Below, in pieces: positions 25,260 to 38,000 of a stretch of 64,000 nt of DNA. Each line of letters opens with the position of its first letter. Positions within the stretch are counted from its first letter, which is position 1. Where the stretch lies: contig CM056733.1 of NCBI GenBank assembly GCA_029844215.1, forward strand, positions 7,995,501-8,059,500, read 5' to 3'. Below the pieces are notes generated by a model. That model had not been told where the DNA came from. It did not search any database and saw only the letters and a list, made by a program, of their open reading frames with translations. A program made the position numbers and the translations under genes. This stretch comes from Przewalskia tangutica. Lineage: Eukaryota; Streptophyta; Magnoliopsida; Solanales; Solanaceae.

Positions 25260-25540
25260 TCCAAATGGGAGCATACCCGTGCGCTACGCATCGTGTCAGT
25301 ATGTCCAAAGGGAAACACTAAGACAACATTCCAAATGGAAGCATACCCGTGCGCTACGCATCGTGTCAGTATGTCCAAAGGGAAAAAATAAGACAACATT
25401 CCAAATGGAAGCATACCCGTGCGCTACGCATCGTGTCAGTATGTCCAAAAAGGAAACAACAAGGCGGAAATCAAAATGGAAGCATACCCGTGCGCTACGC
25501 ATCGTGTCAGTATGTCCAAAGCGTTTAGAAAAAGTAGCAC
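25260..25540. repeat. 70-bp tandem repeat in E 5' LTR
   Basis: Units start at 25260, 25330, 25400 and 25471. The core GTGCGCTACGCATCGTGTCAG is intact in all four, whereas the fourth unit in the partner array (19867) is corrupted at CAG and CCCG sites. Confidence 0.95.
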
Positions 25541-25676
25541 TATCAACAGGAACGTACCCGTGGAATTTCTCTGTCACTGCCGGCACGTCCAAGTAAGTTC
25601 TCCACAAGTCAACCGACCCTCCATCGAGAGACGCGGTAGTATAGAAACACAATTCTTGCACAACAAAGGCTATCAC

Positions 25677-25775
25677 AACAAGCATAGGCAAGTTTCACAA
25701 CAACAAGCATAGGCAAGTTTCACAACAACAAGCATAGGCAAGTTTCACAACAACAAGCATAGGCAAGTTTCACAC
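25677..25775. repeat. 25-bp tandem repeat, four units, E 5' LTR
   Basis: Four contiguous copies of the AACAAGCATAGGCAAGTTTC unit; the partner LTR has three. Confidence 0.9.
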
Positions 25776-28145
25776 AACTCAAAGTACTTTCATTTTATGC
25801 CAAAGTCCGGGTTTTAACCCTAAAGTACTACGTACGTTAAATTCCTTTTAAGAGATTCATTCCTTTTATGAAAATCACCCGATAAAAATAGAGTGACTTA
25901 CATCTTTTAAGTAAACCAAAACAACTTCTCTTTTTAAAGCCAAGTTCCCACATTAAAATCAATGATAAAAACCCTTCTTTTGTTTTCATAAAGTCGTTAT
26001 AACCAACTTCCCATAAAGCTGTTATAACACTTTAAGTTTTAAACCATTTCAAGACAACACAATGCCTTTCTTTTCCCTAAAGTTCGGTTTGCCTAATTTC
26101 AATTACTCGAGTCTCTTTTTAGAAAAGTTTCATAGTTCAATGTCTTAATCTCTTTTTAAAACAATTGAGTAACATATGCCATAAAGTAGGTTATTCTTGT
26201 TCATAAATCTTATTAAGCGGCCATGATCTAGGAAATGTAATGTCATTTTGTCTCATCTTAGCTTCTATGCAGATGGAGGTTTCTACTGGTTTTAATAATA
26301 CTTCATTATTCAATACATTTATTAACGCTGCAGTGGTTTGTCGATACACATTCGATTTTCAAATCAAGAAACATTATTCCTTTTAAAACCACGTACTCAT
26401 TACTCACGAATGAGGTTTCACATTGTTAACAAACTTCATATCAAAACAATTAAGTCAAGTCTCTTATCTTTTCAGTTAAGTCTCTTAACTTCTAAAAATC
26501 AAGAAACCATTCTTTTATCTCTCTTAAGACGTTATACCTAACCTCGTAAAGCTAGTATAACTCTTTATGTTTTCAACACCAAGTATTACTCTTCTTTCAA
26601 AAAGGTTCCTTAATTCTTTTGAAATACTTTAAGACTCTTTATTATTCAGGCTTAAGTCAAAAGACATTGCCGTAACGCTACATTCAGTTAATACACGTAC
26701 GTCTACCGTACTATATCTATATTCCTTTTAAAAATATTTCAAGGTTCTTATTATTCAGGCTTAAGTCAAAAAGACATTGCCGTACAACTATATTCAGTTA
26801 GCACACGTACATCTACCATATAATATATACATATTATTCAGGCTTAAGTCAAAAGACATTGCCACACGTACATCTACCGTACTATATATATATATATATA
26901 CTAAAACACTTCATGCTCAAGAGTATAGGAAGAATCACATACCTCGCGACGATTATCGACTATAAGCAAAACGCTCCACGACTATAACCCGGCTAGCCTT
27001 GACCACCTTCTAAGTAGCACATGCTACTTGCAAAACATTCAACCAATAAAGGTTATCGATCATCAGAATACAATCTATGTAAGTACGTTTAACTTCTACT
27101 TATATTCTTCCTCAAGTGATTTCATTCAACTTTTCTCGTAATATCCTTCTATTACAGTTCAAATCTCTTCTATGAATCTTATATTCATTTCTATACTACT
27201 ACAGTATGTAATTTCCAATTACAATAGAAGGACAGTAGTATTTACCTCGATGAGCCCAAAAATTATCCAAGTATAATGTCGCTCCTGAGCAACGTTAAGC
27301 TCCTACTCCGAGTGCTCCAATCCGCTCCAATCAACCCTTAGAAGTTCTACGCAACTTCTACTTAACACTTCAACCGACTATGAAGGTTTTTCTTAGGGTT
27401 TCGTTTAGTGGCTAAAGAAAGTATAATAGTATTTTCTGGGCTTTTGTATAAGTGTAACCTTGGGAATACTACAAGGTATTTGGGCCAAGGTATTTGGGCA
27501 TTATAACAATACTAGGAGAGTATTTCTATACCACAAAAAGGGGTATTATACGAAAACAACTAGGCTAGGGGGGGTATTCTCGGCCGAGGGCCTCCAAGAG
27601 GGGGAGGGGTGTTTCGGCTAGGCTACCACAAAGGGGGAGGGGGTGTGGCGGACGAGAGCATAAGAGGGAGAGGGAGGGTTTTTGCCTTAGAAGTTTTCAA
27701 GTGAGGATGAAGAAAGTCTTCAACTTGTGGGAGTATTTATAGGCTAACCAAAGGCCAACCAATGGCCAAGATGAAGACAAGTGTGGTGCAAGTGTAGGGC
27801 TAGATTTTAACCATGTGGACCTTATCCATCTACCACACAACTTGCACAAAATATCCTACCAACTAAAGTGCTCTCTTTTTCGTCCCTTAGCCGCCCCACT
27901 TCTTCCAATGTGAGGGTGACACATGTCACCCTCCCGTTGGTCCAAAATGTTTCGCCTCTCGGAAAAATCCGCAAAAATTAAAAATGACATAGCCGGAATT
28001 TTCCCTTCGCAAGTCTAGTAAAACGTTTCGTCGAAAAACGATTCTTTTCGGCACTTGTGCCCAAATTTCGAACCTAGCCTAAACTTTTAAGGCTCAAATT
28101 ATATACGTACGCCCTCACGTACATACTCTGGAAATACGGGGTATA

Positions 28146-31100
28146 TTTCACGACCCGAACCCGGGCCCGTGACTGGTGCCTTAACCCGGGCACCCTATGA
28201 TACAACATCAGAGTAAAATCAGCGGAACATAAAACAATAACATGAAGCCAAAGTAATAAGACAGTGAAATACGAAGACAGGCTAACCCAAAAACGGTTAC
28301 CTTCATAATATATAACAATTTGAGCGATATCCCTTTCTACAACTCGCCACAACAAGACATGCACTTCTAAGAATGATACGACAACAATGGCGAGACAGGG
28401 CCCCGCCAAACCCCTGAATGTAAACACCTACTATGACAGGGGACTATACCACTGATAAGCCTCCGGAGAAACGGAGCTTCCCAAACGCTGAACTGTGACC
28501 CTGAGAGCTAGGATCAACGATCGTGTACCTCAACTGCGGCGTGAACGCGGCCGGGCGAGGTCGATAACAGTACCAAGTATGTGAAATCGAAATATCATAA
28601 ATGAAATCATAATAGTCTATAAAGCAGGAGACATGTATGATAACCAAACTACAGTTTACAATTAAATAAGCAGTCATGTCAAGTCAGGGACTCACGCCCT
28701 CAAAGTCATCACTCAAACATAACTATGGGTCTCAAGCCCATAACATCAATCATGCCCGTGGAATACCTTCCTCACTGCCGGCAGTTTATGATATAAAAGC
28801 ACCAAGAAATACACATGAACACCAGGTCCCACCTGTGTCCTAATAAAACAGTACAGGGTAAGTACGAAGGCATAACCGACTACTAACACCCATGCACTAA
28901 CAAGGTCATAAATCGTGTCATGATATCTGCTGGACCGTCACATGATCAAAGTGGTCACTCGCTTGCAGATCAAATGTGCGCGTCTAGCCTCGAACTCTCC
29001 GCACTCGCGTAGGCCAACCTCGTAGCCCGCGTGAGGTATTCCTCGCGTCGGTAGCTACTCCCCGCATCGCCCCGACTCGCATCGCGTAGCCACAAAGACC
29101 GCATGACCACAAGGGCCGCAAACTAACCTGGAACTCCCGTAGTTCCGCATGGATCCCCTGGACCCGCATGAGGTATTCTCGAATCATGGTCCCAGACCGC
29201 CTGAGTCTACCCCGCATCGGAGGGCAGCTTAACCTCCGGAGACAAGTCAAGGTGAGTGGTACAACACCAACATAACGGCTGATAGTCAAACAACTTTAAA
29301 AGCGCGATGAGGAAAACCCCTTTACACTAACATCACAAGATACTAACACACGTAGCATCCTAGCATGTTTACTTATCAATCAACAAGAAAGTATTACAAG
29401 GCTATCACAAACCAACACAAACAAATTATACACACAAGGTACTTTCTACTATATGTCAATAAGTTCGGGTTTTTATCCCCAAAGTACTTCATACATTAAC
29501 TCTTTAAAGATCGTTACTTTCACAAAAGTCACACAATACGTAGTATATGAAAATAGAGTGATTATCTTTTGAAGTAAATCAAAACACTTACCTTTGCAAA
29601 ATCAAGTAACAACATTATTTTCCAAACGTCCAAGTTTGCCTAATTTCAAATGTTCACGTTTCTTATTTTAGAAAGGTTTCGTAGTTCATAGTCTTATTCA
29701 TTTAAGAATATAATTCTCTTTTAAATCATCTGAGAAACATATGTCTTATATGTGAGTAGGATATTCTTGTTTATAACAATCTTATTACAGCAGCCATGAT
29801 CTAGGAAGTATCATTTTGTCTCATCTTAGCTTCTATGCAGATGGAAGTTTCTACTGGTTTTAATAATACTTAATCACAAAACATTTCCTTTTATTAACGC
29901 TGCGGTGGTTTGTCGATACACATTCTGATTTCAAATCAAGAAACATTCTTAAGCCGTTATACCTAACTTCCCATAAAGCTAGTATAGCTCTTAAGTTTTC
30001 AAAAACCAAGTATTACTTCTTCTTTCAAAATAATTCAAAAATCCTTTGAAATACTTCAAGTTCTTTATTATCACCTAACCAGCCAGTTATAGTTCAAATC
30101 AGTTACATTTTAAAAACCACAAGTATTTTCTTACCTACATAAAGCTGTTATAACCAACTTTCCATAAAGCCGTTATAACACTTTATGTTTTAGACCAATC
30201 AAATACATTTAACACATGTACATCTATCGTACTACATAGTTACACACATATCATGCTAGAAGAGATAGGAAGAGGTTCACATACCTCGCGACGATTATCG
30301 ACTAATAGCAAAATGCTCCGAGTACCTCAAGTCGTCGGCTACTCCTTAAGCCAAGTAGAACGCGCCACACGTAGTACTTGACCTATAAGGCCACAAGGCG
30401 CTTATTAACATCTAGATCTTATCGTAGAACATTCTACGTAAAATTCGCAAAGACCTCCCCACATGACAGCGTAAATCTCCTCCTCTTTCGGTGGCTACCA
30501 AGCCAACCGGGGGTTATCGTCTAATCGGACGTGCAATTCTACCTCACGGAAAAGCTACACAAGTCTCATAATACTGATCCCTATGTAATTGCGATTCAAA
30601 GACTCTTCTTTCGAAAGGTTTCTTATTATTCAAAGCTTAAGTCCAAAGACATTGCGATAACAACGTTCGATCTTATATATAGTATACTTCAACTATTTAG
30701 TCTAACAATCATGTAATTTCCAATTACAATAGAGGACAAGATAATTACCTCGATAAGCCCATAATTATCCAAGTATAAAGTCGATCCCGGCAACGTTTAG
30801 CTCGACTCCGGCGCTCAACCCGCTCTAAACCACCCTTAGAAGTTCTAACCAACTTCTACTTAATACTCCAACTAACTATGGAGATTTCCTTAGGGTTTCG
30901 GTTTTGTGGTGAAGGGAAGTATAATAGTATTTCGGTTTTTGTATAGGTATAACCTTAGAATACTACAAGGTATATGGCTAAGGTAATTTGGGCATTACAA
31001 CAATACTTTGAGAGTATTTCTACCAAGAGGGGTAGTATTTCGACTAGCACAACTAGGCTAGGGGTTGCTCTCGCCTAAAGGCCACTCAAAGGGGGGAGGG

Positions 31101-31618
31101 TTGGACGAGAACCATACTTAAGGGGGAGAGGGATTTCAACACTTTGGAAATATTTGTGGATGAAGAAAGTTCATCACTTAGAGGGGTATTTATAGGACAA
31201 GCCAAGGCCAACCAATGGCCAAGATGAATCCAAGTGTTAGGCAAGTGTAGGGTGTGGATTTAGCCAAGTGTCTTGTGGGTCCCACTTTCTCATCTACCAC
31301 ACAAAATATCTACATAACATTGACCAAACATTTTAGGCAAGAAAAGCACAAAAAACGTGCTCAACCAAAAGCCCCCAAAACCGTCCACTTGGGTGACAAG
31401 TGTCACCCTCCCGTTGGTCCAAAATATTTCATCTCTCGGAAAAATCCGTAAAAATAATAAATGACATAGCCGGAAATTTTCCCTACGAAAGCTGTGGAAA
31501 CGTTTCGTCGAAAAACGACTCTAATCGGGTGTTGTGAACAAATAATTTTCGGCCAAGCCACTTTAAAGCCCAAACTTTTCTCGCACGCCCCACGTACATA
31601 CTGAAATACGGTATAACA
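28146..31618 (-). repeat. Element F 3' LTR (3473 bp)
   Basis: It starts TTTCACGACCC (TG changed to TT) and ends ACGGTATAACA. A GC-rich block of CGCATGAGGTATTCC-type repeats is at about 28980-29240 and a TATA box at 31187-31194. A polypurine tract follows from 31619. Confidence 0.93.
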
Positions 31619-31852
31619 TTCTCCCCTCCTTAGAAACATTCGTCCCGAATGTTCCTTCTAAGTCTCAAAACAAACGCGCGCCAGTATAGTCTTCACCACT
31701 ATACTTACGAGAACAAACCTGCCACACATGGCCACGGAACCAACTTGCGCAAAATACTTACCTCCAAGTCCACGAGGAAACACCTCTAACATCACCACAA
31801 ACACCTCTCTCCGGGGTCTAAAATATACTTCCTTCGCACCTTCTCTTTACAA

Positions 31853-31945
31853 AAGAAATGATACCACTTTTGTCACTTTGCCGCGAGGTTCTAGTGTCAC
31901 TCCGGCGACCCAACAAATGGTACCGGGCCGCATGCGATCCCTGAG
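31853..31945. other. Foreign LTR-end fragment inside element F
   Basis: GATACCACTTTTGTCACTTT, followed by GCCGC and a short unique stretch to about ATGCGATCCC, interrupts the 3' region of F. The matching place in B (18765-18800) has no such insert. The fragment resembles the start of the F 5' LTR at 34183-34250 and looks like a primer-binding site plus the end of another LTR type. Confidence 0.55.
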
Positions 31946-31989
31946 GCTGTCGTACACTCGAACTCTTACCACATTTAAATCGCTTGGTT

Positions 31990-32739
31990 TCCAAAACTCG
32001 GGGTTACTATCTCTAATGTGGTCATCACTAACTGGGAACACTCTGGATGGATCTCCGATACTTTCCCGAACATAACAATACGAAAGACCGGACGTACTGC
32101 CTCCCAAGTCGGACGGCAAATGCTAACATATAGGCAACCTGGCCTATCCTTCACACGAACTCAAAAGGCCCAAACTAACTCGGGCTAAGTTTCCTTGGTT
32201 TTTTTTTTTTTCCAAAACTCGTCACACCCTAACCGGGGTGGTACCTTCAAGACCGACCGTCGGCTGAACTCTGCGTCGTCGCCGATAATCCGCACGATTC
32301 CTCTGAGCTGCCAAAACCCTCTTCTGGATAAGCTTTACCCTACCCACAGTCTGCTGGAACAAGCCTGAACCAACTATCTGCACCTTGCCAACATCGAACC
32401 AATCGACCGGCAACTTACACTTCCGCCCCTACAAGGCTTCAAAAGACGACATCCGAACACTGAAATGGTAGCTTAAACGCTCCCTCCACAGGAGACAACA
32501 ATCCCCACAACTACCCTCAAATCCACACATCGCCCGAGGCGAATGCGAGTCCGAGACTCACCAGTTCTTAACGCTGCTTGGTACAACTTTTAGAAAGCGA
32601 AAATAGCCACCACAGGCTTCACTGCGCGCCATAAGGTGAAGGTAGGCACCCTGCAGCCTTACAACCTTTACGATATAAACAACACTGCCGAGTACACGGT
32701 TTTGCTAGAAGACAAGGCGGTGACCTCCTCGCCCGACCA
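31990..32739 (-). pseudogene. Element F integrase remnant
   Basis: Minus-strand pieces match the integrase of D. GDPSRVFPV is the tail near 32050. WFDVGKVQIVG...KVKLIQKRVLAAQ is within 32222-32413. Further degraded core-domain sequence runs to about 32735. It is truncated before the N-terminal zinc-binding half, and the shared non-coding block follows directly. Confidence 0.75.
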
Positions 32740-33248
32740 TCGGTCGAATCGTCCACGACCAGATGCGTTGGTTAACTAAACTTGGGCCTAACACCTCGTG
32801 ACCTACCACAAGGCGGGACCACCACAACCGACCCCACCACCATACATGCCGCGGGTTGACCCGCAACGCGGCCTCAACTCGACCCAAGAACGCCGCAAAA
32901 CGCTAGCTCCCAAGAAAACTCACTAATCACGTTTAAAACCTAGCGGTCTTCTTAGCTCAACTACCCTCTTTCATTCCACACTACTCGGGACTTATCCCAA
33001 ACATAGCTCACGTGCACTATGCACTCCTATAAGGGTCAAACATGAACACTACACCTTTACTCGAGATGGGCCTTACCTCTAAGGTCTCCACGTATAAAAC
33101 TCTAAGGCTCACACCTTCTCTATCCCCAAATCTTACTTGGTTAACTAACCAAGATTTCTAATCACAACTTACACATCGCTATCGTAACATAGCACTTATG
33201 ATATACCCATCTTATCATGCATACGATCTCTGTGAGGTTAAGGATATA
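32740..33248 (-). other. Shared non-coding block in place of pol (element F)
   Basis: Homologous to the blocks in A, E and B. It runs from CGGTCGAATCGTCCACGACC to the GAGGTTAAGGATATATC string. Its edges coincide with the end of the integrase stub and the start of the gag 3' part. Confidence 0.75.
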
Positions 33249-33249
33249 T

Positions 33250-33994
33250 CTATATCTCCGCTACACTCCTTAGTCGTTCTAATCAAACCGCCTCGTAGGC
33301 GGCATAGCTAAGGAAGATGACAAACTACCCACCGATCTGAAGGCTAAGTCCTCCTACAAGGACACTCTTTCGACATCATACCGACGGTCATAGTACAACA
33401 AGTACCCAACTAAAAGACGACATTCTCGATGGCGTCTCGCCATCGTGGAACTGAAGCCACGGAGTTCGACCAACTCCTGCATACCCCGAACGCCCCAAAT
33501 CCGGAAGACCACTGCGACCGGCGAGGTGCATATCTAATCTGTGGTGAGGTGACTCGCCGAAAGTTACCAAGGACCTTCTGCCGCTCGCCCTTCTCGCCCT
33601 TTGTTAACCCGTTGATCTCTACGTTTCTCGCCGCGCATAAGCCCGCATACGTGCCATGCTCGCTTCAATCGAAGAATTACTCTTGCACAACCTCTCTTAG
33701 ATAGTCATCAAGACTCGTGGTACATCGGTACTCTCCGTAGCCAAATCCATAGCTAGTAATGTGGTCGCTTTGCAATCTATATTCCCGCCCTGGCCGTGGA
33801 TGAAGGTTCAAATATCATGGCGCAAGAGGAATCGCCGCCGCTGCTAAACTCTGCTGGGCTAGTGGCGTCGCAGAACTCCCGAATGAAGCACTACCCTAGG
33901 TAAAGATTGGGCCGTGCCCTCGTAACCCTCTCAGATTTACTCGCGGCTCCTCGGCCGCCTTGCCTCACGGGCCGGGTTTGCCTGCGCGAGGCAT
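33250..33994 (-). pseudogene. gag: Element F gag remnant with capsid deletion
   Basis: The start codon lies near 33994 (rc of GCAT in GCGCGAGGCATATC). The N-terminal part up to about 33780 and the C-terminal part are present. The capsid core between them is missing, as in B, so the deletion is ancestral to both. Multiple frame breaks leave no usable Gag. Confidence 0.7.
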
Positions 33995-34178
33995 ATCGGT
34001 GGGAAAGAAATACGTTAGAGGGTCCAACTTATCACACTCTAAGGCACGATCTCGTAATGAGAAGAATGGAAACCAATCCTAAATATCCTATAGCCTCACG
34101 ATTATTGGTGTGGTGCACAACACACCGATAATCAAGACTCCATCGATACGGTCTGTAGACACTTTCCGAGGATTAAGC

Positions 34179-34189
34179 GCTCGATACCA
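34179..34189 (-). other. Primer-binding site of element F
   Basis: The plus strand reads GCTCGATACCA, with the same one-base loss in the CTG triplet as E. It is followed by CTTT and the 5' LTR. Confidence 0.75.
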
Positions 34190-34193
34190 CTTT

Positions 34194-37100
34194 TGTCACT
34201 TTACCGCTCACCCGACAAAGACAATGGTACGGGCTGCTTGCGATCCCATACATGTGCAGACGTGCGTACGGGAGAGACTTGTAGAGCTCGCCTCTTTACG
34301 CCATACGAGGTCGATAACATGTACCAAGTATGTGAAATCAAAATATCAGAAATGAAATCATAATAGTCTATAAAGCAGAGACATGTATGATAACCAAACT
34401 ACGCTTACAATTAAATAAGCGATCGTATCAAGTCGGGACTCACGCCTCAAAGTCATCACTCAAACATAACTATGGGTCTCAAGCCCATAACATCAATCAT
34501 GCCGTGGAATACCTTCCTCATCGCCAGCTTTATGATATAAAAGCACCAAGAAATACACATGAACACGGGTCCCACGTGTACTAATAAAACAGTACAGGGT
34601 AAGTACGAAGGCATAACCGACTACTAACACCCACAGTACCAACAAGGTCATAAACTGTGTCATGATATCTGTCTAGACCGTCACATGATCAAAGATGGTC
34701 ACTCGCCCGCAGTATCAGATGTGCGCGTCTAGCCCTGGAACTCTCCGCAGCTCCGCATAGGCCAACCTCATAGGCCCGCATGAGGTATTCCTCGCATCGA
34801 GGGTAGCTACTCCCGTAGATCGCCCCGACTCGCATCGCGTAGCCACAAAGACCGCGTGACCACGCGGCCGCAAACTAACACGAACTCCCGTAGTTCCGCA
34901 TGGATCCCCTGGACCCGCATGAGGTATTCTCGAATCATGGTCCCAGACCGCCTGAGTCTACCCCGCATCGGAGGGCAGCTTAACCTCCGGAGACAAGTCA
35001 AGGTGAGTGGTACAACACCAACATAACGGCTGATAGTCAAACAACTTTAAGCGCAGTCGAGGGGAAAACCCCTTTACACTAACATCACAAGATACTAACA
35101 CACGTAGCATCCTAGCATGTTTACTTATCAATCAACAAGAAAGTATTACAAGGCTATCACAAACCAACACAAACAAATTATACACACAAGGTACTTTCTA
35201 CTATATGTCAATAAGTTCGGGTTTTTATCCCCAAAGTACTTCATACATTAACTCTTTAAAAGATACGTTACTTTCACAAAAGTCACACAATACCCGTAGT
35301 ATATGAAAATAGAGTGATTATCTTTTGAAGTAAATCAAAACACTTACCTTTGCAAAATCAAGTAACAACATTATTTTCCAAACGTCCAAGTTTGCCTAAT
35401 TTCAAATGTTCACGTTTCTTATTTTAGAAAGGTTTAAGTAGTTCATAGTCTTATTCATTTAAGAATATAATTCTCTTTTAAATCATCCGAGAAACATATG
35501 CCTTATATGTGAGTAGGATATTCTTGTTTATAACAATCTTATTACAATGACCATGATCTAGAAGTATCATTTTGTCTCATCTTAGCTTCTATGCGGATGG
35601 AAGTTTCTCTCGGTTTTAATAATACTTAATCTGTCAAAACATTTCCTTTTATTAACGCCGCGGTGGTTTGTCGATACACATTCTCGATTCAAATCAAGAA
35701 ACATTCTTAAGCCGTTATACCTAACTTCCCATAAAGCTAGTATAGCTCTTAAGTTTTCAAAAACCAAGTATTACTTCTTCTTTCAAAATAATTCAAAAAT
35801 CCTTTGAAATACTTCAAGTTCTTTATTATCACCTAACCAGCCAGTTATAGTTCAAATCAGTTACATTTTAAAAACCACAAGTATTTTCTTACCTACATAA
35901 AGCTGTTATAACCAACTTTCCATAAAGCCGTTATAACACTTTATGTTTTAGACCAATCAAATACATTTAACACGTATGCGTCTATCGTACTACATAGTTA
36001 CACACATATCATGCTAGAAGAGATAGGAAGAGGTTCACATACCTCGCGACGATTATCGACTAATAGCAAAATGCTCCGAGTACCTCAAGTCGTCGGCTAC
36101 TCCTTAAGCCAAGTAGAACGCGCCACACGTAGTACTTCAACCTATAAGGCCACAAGGCGCTTATTAACATCTAGATCTTATCGTATAACATTCTACGAAA
36201 ATTCGCGACCTCCCCGCATGATAGCGTAAATCTCCTCCTCTTTCTGGCTACCAAGCCAACCAGGGGGTTATACGTCTAATCCGGACGTGCACAATTATAC
36301 CTCACATAAAAGCTACACAAGTCTAATGTAATACAGTCCTATGTAATTGCAGTTCAGCACTCTTCTTTCGAAAAGGTTTCTTATTATTCGGGCTTAAGTC
36401 CAAAGACATTGCCGATAACAACGTTCGATCTATATATAGTATACTTCAACTATTTAGTCTAACAATCATGTAATTTCCAATTACAATAGAGGGACAAGAT
36501 AATTACCTCGATAAGCCCATAATTATCCAAGTATAAAGTCGATCCTGGGCAACGTTTAGCTCCAACTCCGAGCGCTCCAACCCGCTCCAAACCACCCTTA
36601 GAAGTTCTAACCAACTTCTACTTAATACTCCAACTAACTATGGAGATTTCCTTAGGGTTTCGGTTTTGTGACTGAAGGGAAGTATAATAGTATTTCTGGG
36701 TTTTGTATAGGTATAACCTTAGAATACTACAAGGTATATGGCTAAGGTAATTTGGGCATTACAACAATACTTTTGAGAGTATTTCTACCAAGAGGGGTAG
36801 TATTTCGACTAGCACAACTAGGCTAGGGGGGGTTGCTCTCGGCCTAAAGGCCACTCAAAGGGGGGAGGGTTGGACGAGAACCATACTTAAGGGGGAGAGG
36901 GATTTCAACACTTTGGAAATATTTGTGGATGAAGAAAGTTCATCACTTAGAGGGGTATTTATAGGACAAGCCAAGGCCAACCAATGGCCAAGATGAATCC
37001 AAGTGTTAGGCAAGTGTAGGGTGTGGATTTAGCCAAGTGTCTTGTGGGTCCCACTTTCTCATCTACCACACAAAATATCTACATAACATTGACCAAACAT

Positions 37101-37391
37101 TTTAGGCAAGAAAAGCACAAAAAACGTGCTCAACCAAAAGCCCCCAAAACCGTCCACTTGGGTGACAAGTGTCACCCTCCCGTTGGTCCAAAATATTTCA
37201 TCTCTCGGAAAAATCCGTAAAAATAATAAATGACATAGTCGGAATTTTCCCTACGAAAGTCGTGGAAGCGTTTAGTCAAAACGACTCTAATCGGGTGTTG
37301 TGAACAAATAATTTTCGGCCAAGCCACTTTAAAGCCCAAACTTTTCTACGTACGTCCTTACGTACATACTCTGGAAATACGGGGTATAACA
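34194..37391 (-). repeat. Element F 5' LTR with replaced end
   Basis: From about 34306 to 37391 it matches the 3' LTR closely. The first about 112 bases (TGTCACTTTACCGC...) are unrelated to the first about 410 bases of the 3' LTR and lack the usual GACCCGAACCCGGGCC end. A TATA box is at 36956-36963 and a GC-rich repeat block at about 34730-34990. Confidence 0.88.
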
Positions 37392-37404
37392 GTATAACAC
37401 TGAA

Positions 37405-38000
37405 AGCGCTCAAAGTACCTCGGCTAAGTTTCCTCTGTTTTCCAAAATTCGTTACACCCTTTCCGGGGTGGTACCTTCAAGAAGACCCACCGTCAACCTG
37501 AACTCCAAGCGTCGTCGCCGATTATCCGCACGACTTCGGTGACTCAGTGCCGATAACCTCTCTCACGGATAGGCTTCACCCTACCCACATCCTGAAACAA
37601 GAATGAACCGATTATCCGAACCTTGCCAACATCGAACCAATCGGCCAAGAACTTACACTTCCGCCCCTACAAGGCGTCATAAGGCGATATCCGAATACTG
37701 AAATGGTAGCTATAAAACACTCCCTCAACAGGAGGCAACAATCCTCACAGCTACCCCTGAATTCCTAACACTGGCCCGAGGGCAAATGCGATTCTGAGAC
37801 TCACCTGAGTTCCTAACCCTGCTTGGTAAAACCTCCAGAAAAGAAATAGCCGTAACCTGGGCTCCACTGCCTGTCATAAGGTGAAAGTAGGAACCTCGTG
37901 CAGCCTTACAACCTCCCTGATATAACATTTCGCATAACCCTCTGCCGAGTAAACGGCCTTGACTAAAAGACAAGATGGGCTGACCTCATCGGCCCGACTA
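37405..38000 (-). pseudogene. Element B integrase remnant, continuation
   Basis: This continues the stub broken at 19034 by E. Minus-strand pieces match the D integrase: the WFDVGKV region near 37620, the core-domain region, and SAEGYAKCYIREVVRLHEVP near 37890-37950. It ends where the shared non-coding block begins. It is a dead fragment. Confidence 0.75.

Larger units (their letters stand above)
24647..28145 (-). repeat. Element E 5' LTR (interrupted three bases from its end by F)
   Basis: It matches 19035-22512. It carries a four-unit 70-bp array (25260-25540), a four-unit 25-bp array (25677-25775), degenerate repeats (26641-26890) and a TATA box at 27734-27741. It stops at ...CGGGGTATA (28145). 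The missing ACA appears at 37397-37399 after element F. Confidence 0.95.
28146..37391 (-). mobile_element. Element F: non-autonomous LTR retrotransposon, innermost of the nest
   Basis: The element has a 3' LTR (28146-31618), an internal region (31619-34193) and a 5' LTR (34194-37391). The duplication GTATA at 28141-28145 and 37392-37396 places it three bases inside the end of the E 5' LTR. The terminal TG is TT at 28146. The internal region carries an integrase stub, the shared non-coding block and a gag with a capsid deletion, the same plan as B. The two LTRs are nearly identical over long stretches: 31254-31451 and 37023-37220 translate identically. Confidence 0.93.
19035..37399 (-). mobile_element. 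Element E: non-autonomous LTR retrotransposon containing F
   Basis: The element has a 3' LTR (19035-22512), an internal region (22513-24646) and a 5' LTR (24647-28145 plus the last three bases 37397-37399). The perfect duplication CTGAA is at 19030-19034 and 37400-37404. The internal region of about 2.1 kb has a polypurine tract, the shared non-coding block, gag and a primer-binding site, but no pol. It is inserted in the integrase stub of B. Confidence 0.95.

Noticed and set aside
37384..37399. Doubled LTR end GTATAACAGTATAACA taken as a tandem duplication or assembly stutter
   Set aside because: It is fully explained by the end of F, its GTATA target duplication and the last three bases of E.
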